Assembly (NCBI GenBank): GCA_023439185.1
Contig: JAEXOR010000027.1
Span: forward strand, 1-64,000
Length of the DNA stretch: 64,000 nt
Source of the DNA: Bacillota bacterium
Lineage (GTDB): Bacteria; Bacillota; Desulfotomaculia; Desulfotomaculales; Desulfallaceae
Reading direction: 5' to 3'
Shown here: positions 1 through 7,779 of the stretch, piece by piece
Layout: each line of letters begins with the position of its first letter
Numbering within the stretch: position 1 is the stretch's first letter
The notes under the pieces: generated by a model
What the model was told of the DNA's origin: nothing
Database searches by the model: none
What the model saw: only the letters and a program-made list of their open reading frames with translations
Made by a program: the position numbers and the translations under genes

Positions 1-132
1 ATTGCCCCCGATATTCCGCTGGGGAATATCTTCAGGGGCACGGTGCCTTTTATGATCGCTATTGCCATTACTACTGTTATTGTGATTATGTTCCCGTCGC
101 TGTCTCTGTTCTTGCCGGGGTTGATCAGGTAA
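1..132 (+). CDS. TRAP transporter large permease subunit (DctM family), C-terminal end only
   Basis: The window opens inside an open frame that reads IAPDIPLGNIFRGTVPF, then a hydrophobic segment, and ends LFLPGLIR before a TAA. This is the usual tail of DctM/SiaM-type permeases: a PDIPLG(x)IFRG loop, then the last membrane helix. The gene starts outside the window. It is followed within 40 bases by a rho-independent terminator, so it is probably the last gene of its operon. It is a different copy from the complete TRAP operon at 15.7-19.7 kb. Only 43 residues are visible, so the substrate cannot be judged. Confidence 0.75.
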   Translation: MAPDIPLGNIFRGTVPFMIAIAITTVIVIMFPSLSLFLPGLIR

Positions 133-170
133 ACAGAGCACCCAATAAAACTAGACAAAAGATGCTCCTG

Positions 171-202
171 CGGGAACCAAAATATTGGTTCCCGTTTTTT
201 TT
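171..202 (+). terminator. Rho-independent terminator after the TRAP permease
   Basis: A 10-bp perfect stem (CGGGAACCAA paired with TTGGTTCCCG, loop AATA) is followed directly by eight T residues. It ends the plus-strand transcript of the partial permease. There is no T-run on the other side, so it is one-directional. Confidence 0.9.
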
Positions 203-219
203 GAAAACTGAAATATTCT

Positions 220-1542
220 TTACCAGCGAAATTTATCGTTAATCACCTTCCAGCTTGCGGGATCTTCCATTCCAAGACGCCAGATGGCGATTCCCGCCAG
301 ATTGAAATTATTTACTATATCCAGTTTGGCGGCAAGGCTGCTGGCGTTTTCAAAGTATACACTATGCCGGGAGCCATTTTTATCAGTATATCCGTAATAA
401 GGAACCTGCCGGCTGGCATCCCATTGGATCTGCTTGTTATATTGCCTGGCTGTATCCATAGCCATTTGGTAAGAGATATAACGGGACGTCCCGTTTCCGG
501 TATTCCAGTCAAACCCGTAACCTGCCACCCCCAGCAGGATCTTTTCCGGTGGCAGTTTGGTCAATGAGTATTTAACGATCTCTTCAACATACTGTTTGGA
601 TGCTATCGGACCCGGGTCGCTTCCACTGATGTGCTCGTCGTAGGCCATCACAACCAATTGATCGGCATACTGACCTATTGCCGTATAATTAAAATTATCG
701 CCCCAGACTCCCATGGACTTATCCGTTGTTCTTGATGGAACGCAAGATATTATTTTAAGTCCAGCAGGCTGAAACTGCGATGATAATTCCTTTAAGAATT
801 GTACGTAAAGCCCGCGGTCATCGGGGTAGATATTTTCGATATCAATGGTTACCCCGGTGTAACCCTGGTTATTCACCAGGTTGAATATATTTGTTACCAA
901 CTTCCAACGTTTTTGAGGGTCTGCCAGTGCTTGATGAACTACATTCTTACTTGTAGTGGAGGAACCGTAAAGAAGGTTGTGAATCAAAACATAGTTGCCC
1001 AGGTTATTTTGTTTACTAAAACCAAGTAATTCGTTTACTTCCCGCCCGGTCTGGCCGCCGAATAATTCCAAACTGGTTGGGTCATTCCTGTTCAGCCTGT
1101 AAAAAAAGGGAGAGACAGAGGTTAAAAGATTACTTTGCGCCTTAACTGCTGCCATGGACGACGGTATCGGAGACTCGGCCGTAGTATAAAAACCCAAAAC
1201 CTCTTTTTTGCTGCTGCTTTTATTACTGTTGCTGTTATTTTGTAAACCAAGCAATTTGCTGATTTGCGCATTAGTATGCACACCGACTATGCCATCGGGC
1301 TTTAAACCGTAATTAAGTTGAAACTTTTTTACCGAAGAGGTTGTTATAGTGCCGAAATAGCCTGTTGGTTCAACATAAAAATAGCCCAGTTGCTGCAGCC
1401 GCTGCTGCAGTACAAGCACTTCGGAACCCCTGTTGCCTTGTTTTAAATTGCTAAAGGCGCCGGAAGCCTGGGCACACAGGAAAAGAAAAAAAACTAAAAA
1501 AGAAATTACCATAACTATAAGCTGTCTGTACCTTGATGTCAT
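220..1542 (-). CDS. Secreted peptidoglycan-binding GH18 glycoside hydrolase (spore-type)
   Basis: A 440-residue protein with an N-terminal signal peptide or membrane anchor (about residues 8-28), a peptidoglycan-binding type 1 domain (about 33-98, with repeats such as GSEVLVLQQRLQQLGYF), a Ser/Asn/Lys linker, and a glycoside hydrolase family 18 domain from about 114. The GH18 active-site strand reads GVTIDIEN, so the likely catalytic acid is Glu236. In spore formers this layout belongs to SleL/YaaH-like N-acetylglucosaminidases acting on cortex peptidoglycan, although those usually carry LysM domains instead. The start is set by GGGAGG five bases before the ATG. It is monocistronic. A role in spore germination or wall turnover is inferred. 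Confidence 0.8.
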   Translation of the reverse strand: MTSRYRQLIVMVISFLVFFLFLCAQASGAFSNLKQGNRGSEVLVLQQRLQQLGYFYVEPTGYFGTITTSSVKKFQLNYGLKPDGIVGVHTNAQISKLLGLQNNSNSNKSSSKKEVLGFYTTAESPIPSSMAAVKAQSNLLTSVSPFFYRLNRNDPTSLELFGGQTGREVNELLGFSKQNNLGNYVLIHNLLYGSSTTSKNVVHQALADPQKRWKLVTNIFNLVNNQGYTGVTIDIENIYPDDRGLYVQFLKELSSQFQPAGLKIISCVPSRTTDKSMGVWGDNFNYTAIGQYADQLVVMAYDEHISGSDPGPIASKQYVEEIVKYSLTKLPPEKILLGVAGYGFDWNTGNGTSRYISYQMAMDTARQYNKQIQWDASRQVPYYGYTDKNGSRHSVYFENASSLAAKLDIVNNFNLAGIAIWRLGMEDPASWKVINDKFRW

Positions 1543-1702
1543 TTTTGCCTCCCAGTATATAATTTTCTTAATTTATAAAAATTATATAATAGATCTAACC
1601 GATAAAAATATCCCTAAAAATTATGCTAAGTTGCCAAAATTTTTATATATTTAAACAATTAGCCGTAAAAAGCCAGCTTAAGAAACAGGCACCGGCCCGG
1701 CA

Positions 1703-1741
1703 CAAAAAACAACACCGACATGAATACCGGTGTTGTTTTTT
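1703..1741 (-). terminator. Rho-independent terminator of the universal stress protein gene
   Basis: AAAAAACAACACCG and CGGTGTTGTTTTTT form a 14-base inverted repeat around a 10-base loop. The A- and T-runs on both sides mean it could stop transcription in either direction, but the only gene reading into it is usp on the minus strand. Confidence 0.85.
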
Positions 1742-1792
1742 GCCGCTATATACCCAATTTAGTTTACATAAAAGGCGCCACTACTTAAGATA

Positions 1793-2215
1793 TCAGTGGA
1801 TTAATGTGACGGGTACTTTAACGTTGCTCAGCACCTTGGAGCTGACGCTGCCCAACAGCATGCCGCTAATGCGGGAGAGACCCCTGGTGCCCATGATCAC
1901 TTTATCAAACCCCTGGTTATTGACCATATCAATAATTACTCCGGCAGGATCGCCAGCAGCCAGTACGGTATTCACATTGACACCTTCGTTTTCAAATATC
2001 TCCCTGGCTTTTTCCAGGCTCTGACCAAAATGCGCCTGGCAGGAAGAAATTAATTCTTCCGGGTTAAAGACCGCACCCCTGGTCAGAGCGAAATCTCCGC
2101 AGGCAACTGTAAGTATGGTTATATCAAGGGATTTGTGACTTTTCGCCATTTTCAGCGCATACTCAAGGGCCCTGCGGGCCGACTCGGAGCCGTCATTGGG
2201 AATTAAAATTTTCAT
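1793..2215 (-). CDS. Universal stress protein (UspA family)
   Basis: A 140-residue single-domain protein. It begins MKILIPNDGSESARRALEYA, the nucleotide-binding start of UspA proteins, and has the C-terminal signature GTRGLSRISGMLLGSVSS (G-2x-G-9x-G[ST]), which marks the ATP-binding subgroup. UspA proteins help cells through starvation and stress; the precise role is rarely known. A good ribosome binding site (GGAGG) lies ahead of the ATG and the gene has its own terminator. It stands downstream of the propionate operon but behind that operon's terminator, so it is probably transcribed separately. Confidence 0.9.
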   Translation of the reverse strand: MKILIPNDGSESARRALEYALKMAKSHKSLDITILTVACGDFALTRGAVFNPEELISSCQAHFGQSLEKAREIFENEGVNVNTVLAAGDPAGVIIDMVNNQGFDKVIMGTRGLSRISGMLLGSVSSKVLSNVKVPVTLIH

Positions 2216-2829
2216 TTGTACGAAACCTCCTTATAATTGATATAGTTTGCGTTTTCCTGTACTTGTACTGGATTATACCTTTTTCAACTTACGCAACAAT
2301 TACGTAATTATTAAATTTCCATTAAATAACCCCTATTGGGGTTTTTGTTTACATAACATTAATGAGTAAAAACTGCTTTAAAATAATACCCAACACATTT
2401 AAATAAACAAACCAAGTATTATGTAAAACAGCCGGGGAAAAAACGATTTTTAAAATCAGCCGGAGGTCCACAACAAACAAAGCAGGTACGGCGCAACAAA
2501 AACGGCTAACCGAAAAACGGGCGCGGCGCAATAACCGACTTTGCCGCCCAGTGGAATAGAGAAAAAAGCCTTCGCCTACCCCTTTGTGTGTGCGGGTTTA
2601 CATAATACTTATTATCGGAAGTAATAAATACGGTTTATTATGAGCCATATCCATGCTCTAACCTTTATTTATGGTTGAATTCATGCCGGAATATTATTTC
2701 TGTGCCGCACTACTTTAAAAATTCCCTGTTACAGTTCCCCGTCCACACGGCCGCAATACATTTACAATACATTTATAATACATCCGGTTGTTTGATTGGC
2801 TATCGATAATTAGGCACATAAAAAAACAA
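2216..2829. other. About 0.6 kb without a convincing gene
   Basis: This AT-rich stretch separates usp from the propionate operon terminator. It should hold the usp promoter. A small hairpin (AACCCC/GGGGTT at 2328-2343, followed by TTTG) could be a weak plus-strand terminator but has no gene before it. The only open frame of note (2349-2531, minus) has no ribosome binding site and no family resemblance, and I do not call it. Confidence 0.5.
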
Positions 2830-2855
2830 GCCCGGTGGTGACAGCACCACCGGGC
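2820..2855 (-). terminator. Strong terminator at the end of the propionate operon
   Basis: GCCCGGTGGTG and CACCACCGGGC form an 11-bp perfect stem with an ACAG loop. On the minus strand the stem is followed by a T-rich run (the plus-strand A-run at 2820-2826). It lies 17 bases after the stop of the 5S gene. Confidence 0.92.
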
Positions 2856-2871
2856 AATATACGACTGAGCT

Positions 2872-4215
2872 CTAAAGATCAGCTTTTTTTGCTTTCAGGA
2901 AGTCCAGGGCTACCTGCGGATACAGAGCCACTGAGACCACGTCTTCTTCTTTGGTCATGTATGAAGCCGCCAATTCCCTGGCTTTGGGCATTTCGGGCTC
3001 CAGCATGTCGGCGGGACGGCCTTCAATGGGCTTTTCGTCGCCGATGATTTTCTTCCGGATTTCCTCGTTCACCGGCGCCGGAGGACGGCCGTAGTAACCG
3101 CGCATGTAGTTTTTCACTTCGTCGGTGGCCATGGCATACCTGTTACCCACCAGCACGTTAATTACCGCCTGGGTGCCCACAATCTGGCTGGACGGGGTGA
3201 CCAGCGGCGGATAGCCGAAATCTTCCCTGACCTTGGGCACTTCGGCCAGCACCTGGGGCAGTTTGTCCAGGGCGTTTTGCTCTTTAAGCTGGTTGATGAA
3301 GTTTGAGATCATGCCGCCGGGAATCTGGTAAGTCAGCACGTTGGTGTCGGGACTGCTGCTGGCGTTGTCAAAGTCGCCGTAGTTCTTGCGCACCTCTTTA
3401 AAGTATTCGGCAATCTCGGAGATCAGTTCCAGGTCCAGGCCGGTGTCGTAAGGGGTGCCGCGCAGGGCCGCCACCATGCTCTCGGTGGCGGGTTGGGAGC
3501 TTTGCAGCGCCATGGTCGACACCGAGCAGTCGATCACGTCAACGCCCGCCTCCACCGCTTTCATGTAGGTCATTGAGGCCATCCCGCTGGTATAATGGCA
3601 GTGCAGTTGGACCATGGCGCCCATCTCTTTCCAGCCCCGGACAATATCGAAAGCCGGCTGCGGCGCCAGGATGCCCGCCATATCCTTGAGGCAGATGGAA
3701 TCAACTCCTAGCTCCAATAACTCTTTGCCCATTTTCATATAGAAATCGTAATCGTGCACCGGACTAATGGTGTATACCACGGTGCCCTGGGCGTGCGAGC
3801 CCTCCCTTTTGACAAGCTCGATGGCCTTTTCCATATTCCTGATGTCGTTAAGAGCGTCAAAAATCCGGAATATATCCAGCCCGTTAGCCACTGTATGCTT
3901 AACAAAGGCTTCCAGAACGTCGTCCGCGTAATGCCTGTAACCCACCACATTCTGGCCCCGCAGCAGCATCTGCAGCTTGCTGTTGGGATAATACTTGCGC
4001 AGGGTGCGCAGTCTTTCCCAGGGATCTTCGTTCAGGAAGCGCATGCAGGAGTCAAAAGTGGCGCCACCCCAGGTCTCCAGGGAATAATAACCAACCTTTT
4101 CGATTTTTTCGGCAATGGGCAGCATGTGCTCGGTGCGCATGCGAGTAGCCAGCAATGACTGGTGTCCATCCCGCATCGTGGTATCGCAAATCATTGCTTT
4201 TCTCGCTTCGGTCAT
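2872..4215 (-). CDS. Methylmalonyl-CoA carboxyltransferase 5S-type subunit (biotin-dependent pyruvate/oxaloacetate carboxyltransferase)
   Basis: The family catalyses carboxyl transfer between biotin and pyruvate (oxaloacetate + biotin = pyruvate + carboxybiotin). The 447-residue protein has the TIM-barrel start ICDTTMRDGHQSLLATR, the metal-site motif LHCHYTSG, and ICLKDMAG with the lysine (Lys177) expected to be carboxylated. Homologues include transcarboxylase 5S, pyruvate carboxylase B and oxaloacetate decarboxylase alpha. It lacks a fused biotin domain, and no separate biotin carrier follows. An ATG five codons upstream exists, but GGAGG lies eight bases before the ATG at 4215, so I chose that one. 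It is the last gene of the operon; with mdh next to it, it would convert oxaloacetate to pyruvate while passing CO2 to propionyl-CoA. Confidence 0.88.
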   Translation of the reverse strand: MTEARKAMICDTTMRDGHQSLLATRMRTEHMLPIAEKIEKVGYYSLETWGGATFDSCMRFLNEDPWERLRTLRKYYPNSKLQMLLRGQNVVGYRHYADDVLEAFVKHTVANGLDIFRIFDALNDIRNMEKAIELVKREGSHAQGTVVYTISPVHDYDFYMKMGKELLELGVDSICLKDMAGILAPQPAFDIVRGWKEMGAMVQLHCHYTSGMASMTYMKAVEAGVDVIDCSVSTMALQSSQPATESMVAALRGTPYDTGLDLELISEIAEYFKEVRKNYGDFDNASSSPDTNVLTYQIPGGMISNFINQLKEQNALDKLPQVLAEVPKVREDFGYPPLVTPSSQIVGTQAVINVLVGNRYAMATDEVKNYMRGYYGRPPAPVNEEIRKKIIGDEKPIEGRPADMLEPEMPKARELAASYMTKEEDVVSVALYPQVALDFLKAKKADL

Positions 4216-4273
4216 AACGTCAACCTCCATATAAGAATTAGTTAAGTACTGAGGTACACGGCGGAAGCTATCC

Positions 4274-5200
4274 CTAATCCGCCGCAGCCAATACTTTCTT
4301 GACGGAATCGATGGATTTTTGCAAAGCCGCCTTTTCCGCTTCCGTCAGATCGACTTCGATGATTTTCTCCACCCCGCCGCCTCCAATGATGGCCGGCACT
4401 CCGAAGTAGATATCCTTTACACCATACTCGCCCTGCAGATACGCCGCCACAGGCAGGATCCTTTTTTTATCCTTGAGCACCGCTTCCGCCATTTCAATGG
4501 CCGAGGCTCCCGGGGCGTAAAAGGCGCTGCCGGTTTTTAAATAATTGACTATTTCCGCCCCCCCCTTACGGGTCCTTTCCACAATGGCTTCAATCCGGTC
4601 GGTGGAAATCAGTTTTTCAATCGGAATACCGCCGGCATAGCTGTAGCGGACCAGCGGCACCATGTCGTCTCCGTGTCCGCCCAGCACAAAGGCGCTGACA
4701 TCCTTATAGGAGACACCCAGTTCCATGGCGATAAAGGTCCGGAAGCGGGCGGAATCCAATACGCCGGCCATACCGAATACGCGATGGGCCGGAAAACCGC
4801 TGGCCTTATAAGCGGTGTATACCATCACGTCCAGGGGGTTGGTGACCACGATGATAAAAGCGTTGGGTGAGTATTTGACGGCCTGTTCAGTGCACGACTG
4901 CACTATTTTGACATTGGTGTTGACCAGGTCGTCGCGGCTCATGCCGGGCTTGCGCGCAATGCCGGCGGTGATGATAATCAGGTCGGAGCCCGCCGTATCC
5001 TCGTAGCTGTTTGTCCCGACCACGTTAATATCATAACCTTCAACCGGCGCGGCTTGCTGCAGGTCAAGGGCCTTACCCTGCGGGACTCCCTCGACCACGT
5101 CGATGAGGACTATATCGCCCAGTTCCTTTGTCGCGGCCCAGTGAGCGCAGGTGGCTCCCACGTTACCGGAACCAATGACGGTGATCTTATTTCTCTTCAT
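4274..5200 (-). CDS. mdh: Malate dehydrogenase (NAD-dependent, LDH-like type)
   Basis: Interconverts malate and oxaloacetate. The 308-residue protein has an N-terminal Rossmann motif (GSGNVGA), an acidic residue after the second strand (LIDVVEG) typical of NAD specificity, and the malate-type substrate loop GIARKPGMSRDD with Arg83 and Arg89. The catalytic His is His176 in GGHGDDM. The Arg in the loop separates it from lactate dehydrogenases, which have Gln there. It has a clear GGGAGG ribosome binding site. It sits between the carboxyltransferase genes of the operon, joining the fumarase product malate to oxaloacetate for the 5S step. Confidence 0.93.
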   Translation of the reverse strand: MKRNKITVIGSGNVGATCAHWAATKELGDIVLIDVVEGVPQGKALDLQQAAPVEGYDINVVGTNSYEDTAGSDLIIITAGIARKPGMSRDDLVNTNVKIVQSCTEQAVKYSPNAFIIVVTNPLDVMVYTAYKASGFPAHRVFGMAGVLDSARFRTFIAMELGVSYKDVSAFVLGGHGDDMVPLVRYSYAGGIPIEKLISTDRIEAIVERTRKGGAEIVNYLKTGSAFYAPGASAIEMAEAVLKDKKRILPVAAYLQGEYGVKDIYFGVPAIIGGGGVEKIIEVDLTEAEKAALQKSIDSVKKVLAAAD

Positions 5201-5252
5201 TTAATTACCTCCCGTTATGTTGGTCAATAATATACTCAACAATCCCCATGAA

Positions 5253-6770
5253 TTAAACGGGTAAATTGCCGTGCTTTTTGTTTGGCCTGCGCTCCTGTTT
5301 GTCAGCCAGTAAATTTAGTGCGTCAATGATCTTGTCCCTGGTTTGCCGCGGGTCAATCACATCGTCGATATAGCCCCTCGCACCGGCCACATAGGGATTG
5401 GCAAATTTATCACGGTATTCCTGCACCAGCCTTGTTCTTTCCCCGTCGGGGTCGGCGGCGTCCTCAATATCCTTGCGGTTGATAATATTCACCGCGCCTT
5501 CAGGACCCATGACGGCGATTTCCGCCGTCGGCCAGGCGTAAACCAGATCCGCCCGCAGCGAGCTGCTGCACATGGCTAGATACGCGCCGCCATAGGCCTT
5601 GCGCAGTATAATGGTCACTTTGGGAACCGTCGCCTCGGAATATGCATACAGCATTTTGGCGCCGTGCCGGATGATGCCGCCGTATTCCTGTTCGGTGCCG
5701 GGCAAAAAGCCGGGCACGTCCATAAATGTTACCAGCGGGATATTAAAGGCGTCACAGAACCTGATAAACCGGCTTATTTTATCCGAAGCATTGATATTCA
5801 AGCAACCCGCCAGGAAGTCGGGCTGGTTGGCCACAATCCCCACCGGTTGTCCGGCGAATCTGGCAAAGCATGTCACAGCGTTCTTGGCAAAGAGAGGCAA
5901 TACTTCCAGAAACTCGCCGCCGTCCACCACGGCCTGAATTACTTTCTTGATATCATAACTATACCTGGGCTCAACGGGAACGAGCTCCAAAAGCGCTTCC
6001 CTGTCTACCACCGGTTCCACCGGCGCAGATAGCGGCGGTTTTTCATTATTGCCGGCAGGCAGGTAATCCAACAGGTTTTTTACCATATCCAGACAGTGCT
6101 TTTCGTTTTCACCCATGAAATGAGCCACACCACTGGTCTGGCTGTGGGTCAGCGCCCCGCCGAGCAGTTCCATGGATACTTCTTCACCGGTCACCACCTT
6201 AACCACCTGCGGGCCGGTAATAAACATCTGACTGGTATCCTTAACCATAAATATAAAGTCCATTAAAGCCGGGGAATAAACCGCACCGCCGGCGCAAGGC
6301 CCCATAATCACAGCAATCTGGGGTATTACACCCGAAGCAATAGTATTACGGTAAAAAATTTCTCCAAAACCGTTTAAGGCATCGACACTCTCCTGGATCC
6401 TGGCCCCGCCGGAGTCGTTCAGCCCCACCACCGGCGCGCCGCTGCGCATGGCCATATCAAGCACCTTGCATATCTTCCGGGCATGCATCGCACCCAATGT
6501 GCCTCCGTTTACCGTAAAGTCCTGGGCGTAAACGTACACTTTTTTGCCGTTTACCATTCCATATCCGGTAACTACACCTTCACCGGGGTTTTGGTCGAAA
6601 TCACCGGCAAAAACATCCAGTTCCCGGAAGGTATCCCGGTCAAAAAAATACGCTATTCTTTCCCGGGCCGTCATTTTACCGGCGGCGTGCTGCTTTTCGA
6701 TTCTTTTTTCGCCGCCGCCCGCTTGAATTTTAGCCCGTAAAGCTTCCAGCCGGTTAATTTTCTCCTGCAT
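5253..6770 (-). CDS. mmdA: Acyl-CoA carboxyltransferase subunit (propionyl-CoA carboxylase beta / methylmalonyl-CoA decarboxylase alpha / 12S transcarboxylase type)
   Basis: About 505 residues with two crotonase-like carboxyltransferase halves. Recognisable parts are the N-terminal GKMTARERIAYFFD, GGARIQESVDAL, the oxyanion segment GPCAGGAVYSPAL, and in the second half the DVPGFLPGTEQEYGGIIR segment and GGAYLAMCSS. The family moves CO2 between biotin and propionyl-CoA/methylmalonyl-CoA. With the 5S gene it could form a transcarboxylase-like couple; without a membrane subunit in the cluster, a sodium-pump role is not supported here. The start is uncertain: GTG/ATG options exist at 6770 and 6794, each with a G-rich stretch before it. 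The ATG at 6770 (MQEKINRLEALRAKI) fits the family best. Confidence 0.9.
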   Translation of the reverse strand: MQEKINRLEALRAKIQAGGGEKRIEKQHAAGKMTARERIAYFFDRDTFRELDVFAGDFDQNPGEGVVTGYGMVNGKKVYVYAQDFTVNGGTLGAMHARKICKVLDMAMRSGAPVVGLNDSGGARIQESVDALNGFGEIFYRNTIASGVIPQIAVIMGPCAGGAVYSPALMDFIFMVKDTSQMFITGPQVVKVVTGEEVSMELLGGALTHSQTSGVAHFMGENEKHCLDMVKNLLDYLPAGNNEKPPLSAPVEPVVDREALLELVPVEPRYSYDIKKVIQAVVDGGEFLEVLPLFAKNAVTCFARFAGQPVGIVANQPDFLAGCLNINASDKISRFIRFCDAFNIPLVTFMDVPGFLPGTEQEYGGIIRHGAKMLYAYSEATVPKVTIILRKAYGGAYLAMCSSSLRADLVYAWPTAEIAVMGPEGAVNIINRKDIEDAADPDGERTRLVQEYRDKFANPYVAGARGYIDDVIDPRQTRDKIIDALNLLADKQERRPNKKHGNLPV

Positions 6771-6840
6771 ACTAAAGCCTTGCCCCCCTTGCATGGTTGG
6801 GACATCCCCCCATTTATTTGTGTGAAACAGATGTTTCTCG

Positions 6841-7242
6841 TTACTCCCTCTCGCACAATTCCACCAGTGTACCGAATGTGGACTTGGGATGCAGAAAGGC
6901 TATTTTAGCCCCGCCAGCGCCGCGGCGCGGTTTTTCATCAATCAATCTGACCCCGGCCGCTTTCAGCTCCGCCAGTTTATTCGCCAGGTTTTCCACCCTA
7001 AAGGCGATATGCTGGATACCTTCACCGTTCTTTTCTATGTACCTGGCAACGGGACCGTCCTCCGTGGTGCTCTCCAGCAGTTCCACTTCACTGTCACCAG
7101 TGGGTATAAAAGCCACCTTCACCTGCTGTTCTTCCACTACCTCTTCGGCAGTAATCTTTAAACCCAGCACCTGCTCATAAAACTTTCTGGCCGCCGCCAA
7201 ATCCTTAACGGCAACGCCGATGTGATCAATCTTCTCAACCAC
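6841..7242 (-). CDS. mce: Methylmalonyl-CoA epimerase
   Basis: Converts (S)- to (R)-methylmalonyl-CoA, linking the carboxyltransferase to the mutase. The 133-residue protein is a glyoxalase/VOC-fold metalloenzyme. The visible metal and active-site segments are KIDHIGVAVKDL (His), VELLEST (Glu), GIQHIAFRVEN (His) and GTLVELCER (Glu). The length is typical. I chose the GTG at 7242 because AAGGAGG lies just upstream of it; an ATG at 7275 would put that ribosome binding site inside the gene. It lies between the carboxyltransferase and mutase genes, as in other propionate clusters. Confidence 0.92.
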   Translation of the reverse strand: MVEKIDHIGVAVKDLAAARKFYEQVLGLKITAEEVVEEQQVKVAFIPTGDSEVELLESTTEDGPVARYIEKNGEGIQHIAFRVENLANKLAELKAAGVRLIDEKPRRGAGGAKIAFLHPKSTFGTLVELCERE

Positions 7243-7359
7243 TACGGAATTGCACCTCCTTGATAAAAAGAACATGGAGACATTTTATCATTATTTCCTG
7301 AAAGATTGTACCATTTTTTGTTTTAGCGACATCCCTGTCCTTTTCTAGTTTGACCTTTT

Positions 7360-7761
7360 TCAGGACCGGCCAACCTTTTCCCTGATGAAGTCCGCCACCA
7401 TCCCGGTGTTTGTCCCCGGTGTAAATATTTCAACAATCCCGGCTTCCTTTAAAGCCGGAATATCTTCATCCGGAATAATCCCGCCGCCCAACACCAGGAT
7501 ATCACCGGCATTCTGCCGGCGCAGTCCTTCCACAACAGCGGGAAACAGGTGCATGTGGGCTCCGGACAGACAGCTTAACGCCACCACTTCCACATCTTCC
7601 TGCAGCGCCGCGGCCACAATCTGCTCAGGGGTCTGGCGCAGTCCGGTATAAATTACCTCCATGCCTGCGTCACGCAAGGACTGGGCAATCACCTTGGCGC
7701 CCCTGTCGTGTCCGTCCAAGCCCGGTTTGGCCACCAGCACCCTGATCGGTTTATCGCTCAT
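7360..7761 (-). CDS. Methylmalonyl-CoA mutase, B12-binding subunit
   Basis: A 133-residue stand-alone cobalamin-binding domain. The DGHDRG motif (residues 16-21, with His18 as the lower cobalt ligand), the later SCLSGAH, and LGGGIIPDED are the three classic B12-fold motifs. It corresponds to the C-terminal domain of one-chain mutases, so the mutase here is split, as is common in archaea and Desulfotomaculum/Pelotomaculum relatives. Only 18 bases separate it from the large subunit gene upstream, which supports co-translation and an alpha2beta2-type enzyme. Confidence 0.94.
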   Translation of the reverse strand: MSDKPIRVLVAKPGLDGHDRGAKVIAQSLRDAGMEVIYTGLRQTPEQIVAAALQEDVEVVALSCLSGAHMHLFPAVVEGLRRQNAGDILVLGGGIIPDEDIPALKEAGIVEIFTPGTNTGMVADFIREKVGRS

Positions 7762-7779
7762 CCGTATACTCCTCCCTGG

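Noticed and set aside
2349..2531. 60-codon open frame in the gap after usp
   Set aside because: No ribosome binding site, no resemblance to a family, and basic/hydrophobic composition as expected from random AT-rich DNA.
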